A program made the position numbers and the translations under genes. 33,235 bases of DNA, taken from Armatimonadota bacterium (GTDB lineage: Bacteria; Armatimonadota; Hebobacteria; Hebobacterales; Hebobacteraceae). The notes beneath the pieces were generated by a model. That model worked only from the letters and a program-made list of their open reading frames with translations. It did no database searches and was not told the origin of the DNA. This document shows, one piece after another, positions 17,691-25,446 of this stretch. Position 1 is the stretch's first letter. Every line of letters starts with the position of its first letter. The DNA is taken from NCBI GenBank assembly GCA_015486155.1, contig WFSF01000225.1, positions 1 through 33,235 on the forward strand, written 5' to 3'.

Positions 17691-17984
17691 TTATTCGGCG
17701 GCCATCTCCTCGACCTCCTCCTTGCCCTCCTGGAGAAGTTTCTCCTCGTCCGGCGCGAGCCGTCGGAGCAATTCCAGGAACTCGCCCGCGTGGACTCGCT
17801 CCTCGTCCGCGATATCGATCAACACTTTCTTTGCCAGCGGGTCATCGGTCGCCTCCGCATGGGCCATGTAGACGTGCACGGCCTCCTCCTCCGCGGCGAG
17901 GTTCAAGCGGATCGCCCGGATCAACTCGCTCTTCGTCATCTTCTTCGGAACGACGCCGGAAAACGGATTCACAAACTCTGGCAT
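17691..17984 (-). CDS. Half-size (demi-)rubrerythrin / ferritin-like protein, about 97 aa
   Basis: FVNPFSGVVPKKMTKSELIRAIRLNLAAEEEAVHVYMAHAEATDDPLAKKVLIDIADEERVHAGEFLELLRRLAPDEEKLLQEGKEEVEEMAAE; single two-helix diiron half with E..Y..H and DEExxH. Confidence 0.85.
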   Translation of the reverse strand: MPEFVNPFSGVVPKKMTKSELIRAIRLNLAAEEEAVHVYMAHAEATDDPLAKKVLIDIADEERVHAGEFLELLRRLAPDEEKLLQEGKEEVEEMAAE

Positions 17985-18067
17985 TCCCTGACTCCTCCTT
18001 TCCCGTCACTGGCACCGCGGGCCGCGGCCCTTCATCTTTGATTTTCTCGCCGACGCCCCGCGCCTCC

Positions 18068-18085
18068 TGTGCGGAAATGCGCACA
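18068..18085. promoter_or_regulatory. Candidate operator dyad in the divergent promoter region
   Basis: tgtgcg-gaaatg-cgcaca: perfect 6-bp inverted repeat between the divergent half-rubrerythrin and Rrf2 genes. Confidence 0.4.
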
Positions 18086-18115
18086 CAAACCGGACGAGAA
18101 TTGTCGGGAAGGATA

Positions 18116-18143
18116 TTGACCGGCCGGAGATTTCTGGTATAGT
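18116..18143 (+). promoter_or_regulatory. Candidate sigma70-type promoter for the Rrf2-hcp operon
   Basis: TTGACC (18116-18121), 16-nt spacer, TATAGT (18138-18143), about 30 bp before the Rrf2 ATG. Confidence 0.6.
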
Positions 18144-18173
18144 AGTACCGAAATAACGATAGGGGCGAAGGGT

Positions 18174-18596
18174 ATGTCCAGTCTGCTCCGAATTTCAGAG
18201 GCCGCCTCTCTCGCCATGCACACCATGGTGCTGCTGGCCGCCACAGAGAACCGGCGCTGGTCGATCAAGCAACTGGCAGAGAAGCTCGACGCCTCCGGCG
18301 CACATCTCTCCAAGGTGCTCCAAAGGCTCGCGCACGAGGGGTTGGTGGTCTCGGAGCGCGGCCCCAAGGGGGGATACTCCCTGGCGGCGTCCCCGGAAGA
18401 GGTCACCCTGCTGCGTATATACGAGGCGATAGAGGGACCGCTGACGTCATCGGAGTGCATCCTCGGCCTAGACAAGTGCCCCTTCCGCAAGTGCATTTTG
18501 GGCAGCCTGATCGCCCACCTCAACGGGAAAGTGAAGAGGCAGCTGGCGGGCAGCACTCTGGCTCAGCTGCGACGCCTCTACAGGAGCGCATCATGA
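18174..18596 (+). CDS. Rrf2 family transcriptional regulator with three-Cys cluster motif
   Basis: Winged-helix WSIKQLAEKLDASGAHLSKVLQRLAHEGLVVSERGPKGGYSLAASPEEVTLLRIYEAIEGPL followed by ECILGLDKCPFRKCILG; linked to hcp. Confidence 0.93.
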   Translation: MSSLLRISEAASLAMHTMVLLAATENRRWSIKQLAEKLDASGAHLSKVLQRLAHEGLVVSERGPKGGYSLAASPEEVTLLRIYEAIEGPLTSSECILGLDKCPFRKCILGSLIAHLNGKVKRQLAGSTLAQLRRLYRSAS

Positions 18597-18769
18597 GGGT
18601 GATGAGACAGGTCATCTTCGCGCACAACGATCCCGAGTCGGTCGAGATCGCTTACATGGAGGTGCCGTGCTGTTCGAGGCTGACAAGGGTGGCGCAGGAG
18701 GCGTTGCGCGCGCCGCAATGCTCCAGGGAAGCAAAGGCGACGCCGATCCCGGGTCGCCTGAAGCGATAA
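18593..18769 (+). pseudogene. 58-aa ORF equivalent to the C-terminal part of the ferredoxin commonly located between Rrf2 and hcp genes
   Basis: MRVMRQVIFAHNDPESVEIAYMEVPCCSRLTRVAQEALRAPQCSREAKATPIPGRLKR*; the NDxxSVEIAYMEVPCCSxLxRVAQEAL part matches my recollection of the tail of that ferredoxin; the 4Fe-4S region is missing; ATGA overlap with Rrf2 stop. Confidence 0.6.
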
Positions 18770-18793
18770 TCGGATGTACGAGGAGGCAATGCT

Positions 18794-20437
18794 GTGTTCT
18801 GCTATCAATGTGAACAAACTGCAAAAGGCATGGGTTGCACCGTGCGCGGCGTGTGCGGGAAAGATCCGCAGGTGGCCGCGCTCCAGGACCTGCTGGTTCA
18901 TGCGCTGAAGGGACTTTCGATGTACGCGCGGCGCGCCCGGCCCCTGGGACACCAGGACCCGGAAACCGATGTCTTCACCGCCGAGGCGCTCTTCGCCACG
19001 CTCACCAATGTGAACTTCGACGCCGAGGACATGCAGCGGTTTCTGCTGCGCGCCCACGAGTTGAAGGAGCGCGCCAAGGACGCCTACGAGAAGGCGTGCG
19101 CCGCGGCCGGCAAGGAGCCGGAGGCATTGGACGGGCCCGCGGCCTGGCGGCCCGCCGACACGCTGGAGGGGCTGGTGCAACAGGGTGAGGAGGTCACGAT
19201 CCTCAAGCGCAAGCAGGAGCTGGGCGACGACGTGACCGGATTGCAGGAGTTGCTGCTCTACGGCCTCAAGGGTCTGGCGGCCTATGTGGACCACGCGCAG
19301 ATCCTCGGGGTGCGGGACGACGAGGTCTTCGCATACCTTCATGAGGCGCTCGACTACCTGGCGGGGAACCCATCCGACATCGACGAGCTGGTCGCCAAGT
19401 GCCTGAAGTGCGGCGAGGTCAACCTCAAGGCGATGGAATTGCTCGACAAGGCCAACACCGGAGCCTATGGCGATCCCGAGCCCACTCAGGTGCGGATCGA
19501 GCCGGTGAAGGGGAAGGCGATCCTGATCTCCGGGCACGACCTGAAGGACCTGGAGGAATTGCTGAAGCAAACCGAGGGCAAGGGAATAAACATCTACACC
19601 CACGGCGAGATGCTGCCGGCGCACGGATACCCCGGCCTCAAGAAGTACCCGCACCTCGTGGGCAACTACGGGGGCGCGTGGCAGCTCCAGCGGCGCGAGT
19701 TCGACGCCTTCCCCGGGGCGATTCTCATGACCACCAACTGCATCCAGGAGCCCCGAGACAGTTACCGGGATCGCATCTTCACCACGGGCGTGGTGGGCTG
19801 GCCGGGTGTCCGGCACATCAGCGACCGCGACTTCACCCCCGTGATAGAGGCGGCGCTCGCCCAGCCCGGCTTCACCGAGGACGGCCCGGATCGCAAGATC
19901 ACCGTCGGTTTCGGGCATGCTGCCGTGCTCGGGGTGGCCGACAAGGTGGTGGAGTTGGTGAAGCAGGGCAAGATCCGCCACTTCTTCCTCATCGGCGGGT
20001 GCGATGGCGCCAAGCCGGGCCGCAGTTACTACACCGAGCTCGCGAAGGCGGTGCCCGACGACTGCGTGATCCTCACTCTCGCCTGCGGAAAGTACCGGTT
20101 CAACAAACTGGACTTCGGCGCGATCGACGGAATCCCGCGGCTGCTGGACATCGGCCAGTGCAATGACGCCTACTCCGCGATCCGCATCGCGCTGGCGCTC
20201 GCCGATGCGTTCGAGACCGATGTGAACAGCCTGCCGCTGTCCCTCGTGCTGTCCTGGTTCGAGCAGAAGGCCGTGGTGATCTTGCTCACCCTTCTGCACC
20301 TCGGCATCAAGAACATGCGCCTGGGACCGAGCCTGCCCGCCTTCGTCACCCCGCCGGTGCTCCAGAGCCTGGTGGACAATTTCGCCCTGACGCCGATCAC
20401 CACGCCGGAGGAGGATCTGAAGGCGATGCTGGGATAG
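18794..20437 (+). CDS. hcp: Hybrid cluster protein / hydroxylamine reductase
   Basis: MFCYQCEQTAKGMGCTVRGVCGKDPQVAALQD... (N-terminal Cys motif), GHDLKDLEELLKQTEGKGINIYTHGEMLPAHGYPGLKKYPHLVGNYGGAWQLQRREF, CDGAKPGRSYYTELAKAVPDDCVILTLACGKYRFN; GTG start. Confidence 0.97.
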   Translation: MFCYQCEQTAKGMGCTVRGVCGKDPQVAALQDLLVHALKGLSMYARRARPLGHQDPETDVFTAEALFATLTNVNFDAEDMQRFLLRAHELKERAKDAYEKACAAAGKEPEALDGPAAWRPADTLEGLVQQGEEVTILKRKQELGDDVTGLQELLLYGLKGLAAYVDHAQILGVRDDEVFAYLHEALDYLAGNPSDIDELVAKCLKCGEVNLKAMELLDKANTGAYGDPEPTQVRIEPVKGKAILISGHDLKDLEELLKQTEGKGINIYTHGEMLPAHGYPGLKKYPHLVGNYGGAWQLQRREFDAFPGAILMTTNCIQEPRDSYRDRIFTTGVVGWPGVRHISDRDFTPVIEAALAQPGFTEDGPDRKITVGFGHAAVLGVADKVVELVKQGKIRHFFLIGGCDGAKPGRSYYTELAKAVPDDCVILTLACGKYRFNKLDFGAIDGIPRLLDIGQCNDAYSAIRIALALADAFETDVNSLPLSLVLSWFEQKAVVILLTLLHLGIKNMRLGPSLPAFVTPPVLQSLVDNFALTPITTPEEDLKAMLG

Positions 20438-20472
20438 GCCGCGGCCTGGAAACGAAGCGCACACGTCCCGAA

Positions 20473-20501
20473 AAAGGAGTCCGCCGGAGGCGGACTCCTT
20501 T
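20473..20501. terminator. Intrinsic (probably bidirectional) terminator after hcp
   Basis: aaaggagtccgcc-gga-ggcggactccttt: perfect 13-bp stem, 3-nt loop, followed by tcgctttt. Confidence 0.85.
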
Positions 20502-20554
20502 CGCTTTTCCGTGGTACAATGCCGCAGATGATATTGCAGCCACCATGGAGGCCT

Positions 20555-20806
20555 ATGATGGTCAGAACCCAGATTCAACTGCCGGAACGGGACCTGGCCG
20601 AGCTGCGCCGCCTGGCGGCCGAGGAGGGAATCTCGGTCTCGGAGCTGGTGCGACGCGGCATAAGGCGCGTCCTGGAGGACAAACGTCGCCCTGGCAGAGA
20701 AGAGCTGTGGGACCGGGCCATGAAAATCGCCGGCAAATACCGCTCCGGAAAGAGCGACGTGGCCCAGCGGCATGACGATTACCTGGCCAAGGCCTACGAG
20801 AAATGA
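20555..20806 (+). CDS. Ribbon-helix-helix (CopG/VapB-like) antitoxin
   Basis: MMVRTQIQLPERDLAELRRLAAEEGISVSELVRRGIRRVLED: RHH motif; immediately precedes a PIN-domain ORF. Confidence 0.8.
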   Translation: MMVRTQIQLPERDLAELRRLAAEEGISVSELVRRGIRRVLEDKRRPGREELWDRAMKIAGKYRSGKSDVAQRHDDYLAKAYEK

Positions 20807-21138
20807 CGGTATTCGCCGACACCTCCGGCCTGTACGCGCTGCTGGATGCGGAGAACAGGGGCCGCCGCGGAAATCCTCACCACCAACTATGTGCTCGTCG
20901 AAACGGCCGCGTTGATTCAGAGACGTCTGGGGATCGAGGCAACGCGCGCGTTCGCCGAATCCATCGTTCCGCTGCTCGCAATCGAATGGATCGACCCGGA
21001 GGTTCATGCGGGCGCCGTCTCCACTCTCCCGGCCGCCAACCGGCGCGACCTCACTTGCAGTGGTTTGAATGCCTTCCGTGAAAGAAGGAGCATAACGGTA
21101 TCTGAAGAAGCAGTTTCCCGATATGACACCCCACAGTG
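20803..21138 (+). pseudogene. Degenerate PIN-domain (VapC-like) toxin
   Basis: MTVFADTSGLYALLDAENRG in one frame, then AAAEILTTNYVLVETAALIQRRLGIEATRAFAESIVPLLAIEWIDPEVHAGAVSTLPAANRRDLTCSGLNAFRERRSITV in another; the segment between and the C-terminal acidic (LVDC-type) region are lost or altered. Confidence 0.75.
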
Positions 21139-23078
21139 ATAAGAGAGACCGGCAAGGAGGCGTAACCCCGCGCGCCATTCTGCTTTCCTTTCTGTTGCTG
21201 TTGCTCTTCATTCCGATCGTGTTCTACGTGGAGATCGCGTGGCGAAAGGCGGATGTATTCGTCAACCTCCCCGCGATGGGGCCGATCGTAGTCGTCCTGT
21301 TGCTCACGGGGGCGATGTCCCTGCCCGTGCTGCGCCGCATCGGCCTGACCAGGCGCGAGCTGCTGGTCGTCTACATCGTCCTCCTGGTCGCCGGTCCCAT
21401 TTTCAGTCACAGCGTGATGCTGTGGATGTTGTGCAAGACCATCGCCTACTACTACATGGGACAGGCCGACCTGAGTTGGCAGAACGTATTTCTGAAGGAC
21501 ATACCGACCTGGTTCGCCCCCCACAGCCGAAGCGCCGTGGACGGATTCTTCGAGGGCCATGCCTCCGTGCCATGGAGCGAGTGGCTTGTTCCCACTCTGG
21601 CCTGGGGCGCGTTCATGATCAGCCTCTTCCTTGCCGCTTTCTGCGTGGTGGCCCTGTTGCAGAAACAGTGGGTCCGCGGGGAGCGTCTGAGCTTTCCATT
21701 TGCGCAGATCCCCCTTGAGATCGTGCGCGAGGGAGCCGACGGCAAGGCTCGACTGCCGGTGAGGGTGGCCTTCTGGCTGGGGCTCGGGGTGTCGTTCGGC
21801 ATTGCCTTCATCAATGGGCTGTCCACCCGATACCCCTCCATCCCGGCGATCCCACTCGGCCCCAAACCGCTTATGGCGTGGCAGCGGGTGGGGCCGCTCG
21901 CAGGGCTCGGCGAGATAGACTTGGTGTTGTGGCCGTGGATGATAGCCATCGCCTATCTGGTGCCCAAGGAGTTGTCTTTCTCTACCTGGTTCTTCTGGCT
22001 CGTCGACGTAGGACTGACAGTAATCGCCATTGCCGCAGGAGCCACCCCCCAGCGGCCGGAGGAATGGTTCGGCTCCACCTTCCCGGCCCCGCGGTACCAG
22101 GGAGGCGGCGCGGTGATCGCGCTGGCCATCTGGGCGCTGTGGATCGCGCGCGGGCACATCGCGAACGCGCTCCGCACGGCCTTCGGGCGAGGCGAGAAAG
22201 GCGCTGACGCAGACGAGCCTCTTCCCTATCGATGGGCGGCGATCGGCCTGTTGATCACGTTCTCCGGCATGGTGTATTTCGGCTGGGTGGCGGGTTGCCG
22301 GCTGGTGGTCAGCCTGGTGCTGATGGGTTCCATCATCGCCTACTACGTAATGTGGGCAAAACTGCGGGCGGAGACGGGAATGGGATTCCTCCCCTATCCG
22401 CTGGAGATCCAGGCCGCGATGGAGGTCCCCCTCGGCACGGCCGCCTTCACCTCCCGCGAGTACATCACCATGATGTCGACCCGCTGGGCGTTCTTCCCGG
22501 GCTTCAATGAATCCTATGAAATCTGCACGGGGGCCGCGCTGGAATCCATGAAGATCGCCGACTCGGCCGGGATAAACCAGCGCCGGCTGGCATTCACCGT
22601 GATCGGAGGGGTGATTCTGGCCACCGTGGTGGGGATCCCGATAATGCTGCTCGGCGTGTACAAGTACGGTTTCTTCGGCCTGGCCTCCGCGGGCACCAAT
22701 TCCTGGCTGGGGAGCCAGAGCATCAATGACGGATACCGCATCACCGGGCCGCTCATGGATCCGCAGGGCACGGACGTAAACGGATTGATGGCCATGATCG
22801 CCGGCGCGGCCTTCGCGGTCTTTCTCGGGGCGATGAGGCTGCGCTTCTGGTGGTGGCCCTTCCACCCCATCGGCTACATGGCCGCCATGTGCTGGGGCCT
22901 GCACTGGTACTACATGCCGTTCTTCATCGGATGGGCCCTGAAGACCCTGGCGATCCGCTACGGCGGACTGCGCCTCTACCGCTCAACCGTGCCCATAGCC
23001 GTCGGCGTGATCGTGGGCGACATGGTGAACCGGGGGATGTGGGCGGTAATCGCCTTGCTGACGCACGGGATGGTGTAG
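21123..23078 (+). CDS. Large polytopic membrane protein, DUF6785-like / distantly OPT-like
   Basis: 651 aa with many TM segments; FFWLVDVGL, MWAKLRAETGMGFLPYPLEIQ, GTNSWLGSQSINDGYRITGPL, LRLRFWWWPFHPIGYMAAMCWGLHWYYMPFFIGWALKTLAIRYGGLRLYR. Confidence 0.75.
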   Translation: MTPHSDKRDRQGGVTPRAILLSFLLLLLFIPIVFYVEIAWRKADVFVNLPAMGPIVVVLLLTGAMSLPVLRRIGLTRRELLVVYIVLLVAGPIFSHSVMLWMLCKTIAYYYMGQADLSWQNVFLKDIPTWFAPHSRSAVDGFFEGHASVPWSEWLVPTLAWGAFMISLFLAAFCVVALLQKQWVRGERLSFPFAQIPLEIVREGADGKARLPVRVAFWLGLGVSFGIAFINGLSTRYPSIPAIPLGPKPLMAWQRVGPLAGLGEIDLVLWPWMIAIAYLVPKELSFSTWFFWLVDVGLTVIAIAAGATPQRPEEWFGSTFPAPRYQGGGAVIALAIWALWIARGHIANALRTAFGRGEKGADADEPLPYRWAAIGLLITFSGMVYFGWVAGCRLVVSLVLMGSIIAYYVMWAKLRAETGMGFLPYPLEIQAAMEVPLGTAAFTSREYITMMSTRWAFFPGFNESYEICTGAALESMKIADSAGINQRRLAFTVIGGVILATVVGIPIMLLGVYKYGFFGLASAGTNSWLGSQSINDGYRITGPLMDPQGTDVNGLMAMIAGAAFAVFLGAMRLRFWWWPFHPIGYMAAMCWGLHWYYMPFFIGWALKTLAIRYGGLRLYRSTVPIAVGVIVGDMVNRGMWAVIALLTHGMV

Positions 23079-23139
23079 CGAGCAATCGAATCCCCCGGGA
23101 GCGCCGCGCGGTAGGGGATCGCGCCCCCGCCACCCTGCC

Positions 23140-24219
23140 TCACAGCAGTTCCCGCTGGGGCTTGCCCTGGCGGTTCTCCTCGCTCTCCACGCCGAGGTGT
23201 TGATAGGCCTTTTCGGTGGCGATGCGCCCCTTGGGGGTGCGGGCGAGCAGGCCGGAGTGGAGCAGGAACGGCTCCACCATGTCCTCCAGGGTCTGCACTT
23301 CCTCCTGGAGCGTGGCCGCGAGCGCCTCGATTCCCACCGGCCCTCCGCCGTGCTGAAGAACGATCACCTCCAGCAGGCGGCGGTCGAGCGGAGTGAGCCC
23401 CGCCTCGTCGATCCCCTCCAGCTTCAGGGCGGCGTCCGCGATGTCCGGGGTGACCCGGCCCTTCGCCTTCACCTGGGCATAGTCCCGCACCCGGCGCAGC
23501 AGTCGGTTGGCGATGCGGATGGTGCCCCGGCTGCGCTCGGCCAGCACCCGCGCGCTGGCCTCATCCACCTCGACCTCCATCAGCCGGGCGGAGCGGTGTA
23601 TCGCCTGCACCAGCTCCTCCGGCGAGTAGAACCTCAGCTCGCGCACGATGCCGAAGCGCTGGCGAAGGGGCGGACTGAGCAGCCCCGCGCGGGTGGTGGC
23701 GCCGACGAGCGTGAACGGCTGGAGGCGGGACCGGTAGATGCGGGCGTGGGCCCCCTTGTCGAAGATGATGTCCACGGTGAAATCCTCCATCGCCGAGTAG
23801 AGCAGTTCCTCCACCACTCTCGGCAGCCGGTGGACCTCGTCTATGAACAGGACGTCCCGCTCCTCCAGGTTGGTGAGGATGGACACCAGGTCTCCGCCCC
23901 GCTCTAGGGCCGGGCCGGAGGTGCCCTTGAATTGCACCCCCAGCTCGTTGGCGATGATGCGCGCGAAGGTGGTCTTCCCCAGCCCCGGCGGCCCGTAGAA
24001 GAGCACGTGATCCAGCGGCTCTCCCCGCTCCTTCGCCGCCTGGATGGAGATGGAGAGCGCGTTCACGACATCCCGCTGCCCGATGCACTCCTCGAAGGTG
24101 CGCGGGCGCAGGTTCCACTTGTCCTCGCGCTCCTCGACGCCGGCCGGGGAGATCGTCTCCTCGGGTTCCGGCTCCGGCGATGATTTGCCGCGTGGCCGTT
24201 TGCGCGCCGGCTTTGCCAC
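23140..24219 (-). CDS. ruvB: Holliday junction branch migration helicase RuvB
   Basis: [58 protein letters not shown]...[25 protein letters not shown]...[21 protein letters not shown]. Confidence 0.98.
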   Translation of the reverse strand: MAKPARKRPRGKSSPEPEPEETISPAGVEEREDKWNLRPRTFEECIGQRDVVNALSISIQAAKERGEPLDHVLFYGPPGLGKTTFARIIANELGVQFKGTSGPALERGGDLVSILTNLEERDVLFIDEVHRLPRVVEELLYSAMEDFTVDIIFDKGAHARIYRSRLQPFTLVGATTRAGLLSPPLRQRFGIVRELRFYSPEELVQAIHRSARLMEVEVDEASARVLAERSRGTIRIANRLLRRVRDYAQVKAKGRVTPDIADAALKLEGIDEAGLTPLDRRLLEVIVLQHGGGPVGIEALAATLQEEVQTLEDMVEPFLLHSGLLARTPKGRIATEKAYQHLGVESEENRQGKPQRELL

Positions 24220-24222
24220 CCT

Positions 24223-24849
24223 CTATCCTTTCTCCCCCCGGTAGACTTCCTCGAACAGTTCCTCCGCGGTCTTCACCCCCGGCCGCCGCAGCAGGGCGGC
24301 CTGCACCATCCTCTGCGCCTCGGTGCGCGTATGCCCCAGCTGCTCGACCAGCACCGCCATCACCTCGTCCCGCACATCCTCCGCCGTCTCCTCCGATTCG
24401 GGCTCGCCCGACTCCGGCATCAGGGCGAACTTCCCCACGCGCCCGTAGAGCGTGGCGATGATCTTGTCGGCCTTGCGGGGCCCGATCCCGTCGAGCGACC
24501 GCAGCACGGCCGCGTCCTTCGCCTCGATGGCGCGGGCGATGCGCGCTATCTCCAGGGAGAGCGCCCGGCAGGCGGCGCTGGGGCCGATGTCCTCCACCGT
24601 CACCAGCAACTCGAAGAACTCCTTTTCCAGCGGAGACTCGAAGCCGATCAACAGCGGCTTGGGGCTGCGCTCCGTCTGGTGGTAGGAGATATGCAATCTC
24701 ACGTGGTCCCCCTCCGGACCGGCCTTTCGGTCGCGGAAGGCCGACCGCACGATCACCGGGAGCAGCACCTCATAGCCCACGCCGCCGGCGAGCACGACGA
24801 CCCTGTCGTCCAACTTCTGGAACAGCCTTCCCTCCAGAAACGAAATCAC
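24223..24849 (-). CDS. ruvA: Holliday junction branch migration protein RuvA
   Basis: MISFLEGRLFQKLDDRVVVLAGGVGYEVLLP...LRSLDGIGPRKADKIIATLYGRVGKF; upstream of ruvB. Confidence 0.93.
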   Translation of the reverse strand: MISFLEGRLFQKLDDRVVVLAGGVGYEVLLPVIVRSAFRDRKAGPEGDHVRLHISYHQTERSPKPLLIGFESPLEKEFFELLVTVEDIGPSAACRALSLEIARIARAIEAKDAAVLRSLDGIGPRKADKIIATLYGRVGKFALMPESGEPESEETAEDVRDEVMAVLVEQLGHTRTEAQRMVQAALLRRPGVKTAEELFEEVYRGEKG

Positions 24850-24870
24850 TCCTCGCGACCTCCCATTATG

Positions 24871-25365
24871 CTACAGCGCGGCCCCTTCCCGCAGCGCGCC
24901 CACCACCGCCAGCGCCATGGCGTCGCACACGTGCTCCGATGAAGGGCTTTTCTTCAAGCCCAGCATCCGCGTCACCGCCCGTCGTATCTGGTCCTTGCCC
25001 GCGCGCCCGGACCCGGTGAGGGCCTTCTTCATCTCCGCGGGCGCGATCTCCAGCACCCGGATCTCGTTGTGCGCGGCCGCCAGGCAGATCACCCCCCGCA
25101 CGTGCCCCATGAGAATGGCGGTCCGGGGGAAGCCGTACTCCGTGTAGAGACCTTCCAACACCATGAGCATGGGCCGCCATCGGGCCAGCACCTCGTCCAA
25201 CTCGCCGTGGATGCCGTCGAGGCGTATCTCGACCGGCTGCCCCCGATTGCTGCGGATGCAGCCGGAGTCGCACACCCTCCACGGCCCGTCGCCCGTGCGG
25301 GTCGGCGCCTCGAGCACCGCGTATCCCGTGGCCGTGAGCCCGGGATCCACGCCGACCACCGTCAT
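24871..25365 (-). CDS. ruvC: Crossover junction endodeoxyribonuclease RuvC
   Basis: MTVVGVDPGLTATGYAVLE...LVLEGLYTEYGFPRTAILMGHVRGVICLAA...IAPAEMKKALTGSGRAGKDQIRRAVTRMLGL...EHVCDAMALAV; a longer start (25434) is possible. Confidence 0.95.
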   Translation of the reverse strand: MTVVGVDPGLTATGYAVLEAPTRTGDGPWRVCDSGCIRSNRGQPVEIRLDGIHGELDEVLARWRPMLMVLEGLYTEYGFPRTAILMGHVRGVICLAAAHNEIRVLEIAPAEMKKALTGSGRAGKDQIRRAVTRMLGLKKSPSSEHVCDAMALAVVGALREGAAL

Positions 25366-25446
25366 TTTTCTGGCTCGCGCTTTGCCGCCGCGCACCGCAT
25401 CCGTCCTCGCACTCTTGCTGTCAACTAATACCACGCGGGGAGCGCA

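Noticed and set aside
18578-21211. 877-aa minus-strand ORF antisense to hcp and the VapB-like gene
   Set aside because: Spans well-supported plus-strand genes and both intergenic regions; His/Arg/Gln/Leu-rich low-information translation typical of antisense frames in high-GC DNA.
21051-22904. 617-aa minus-strand ORF opposite the DUF6785-like protein
   Set aside because: Antisense of a clear multi-TM protein; composition dominated by His, Gln, Arg and Gly.
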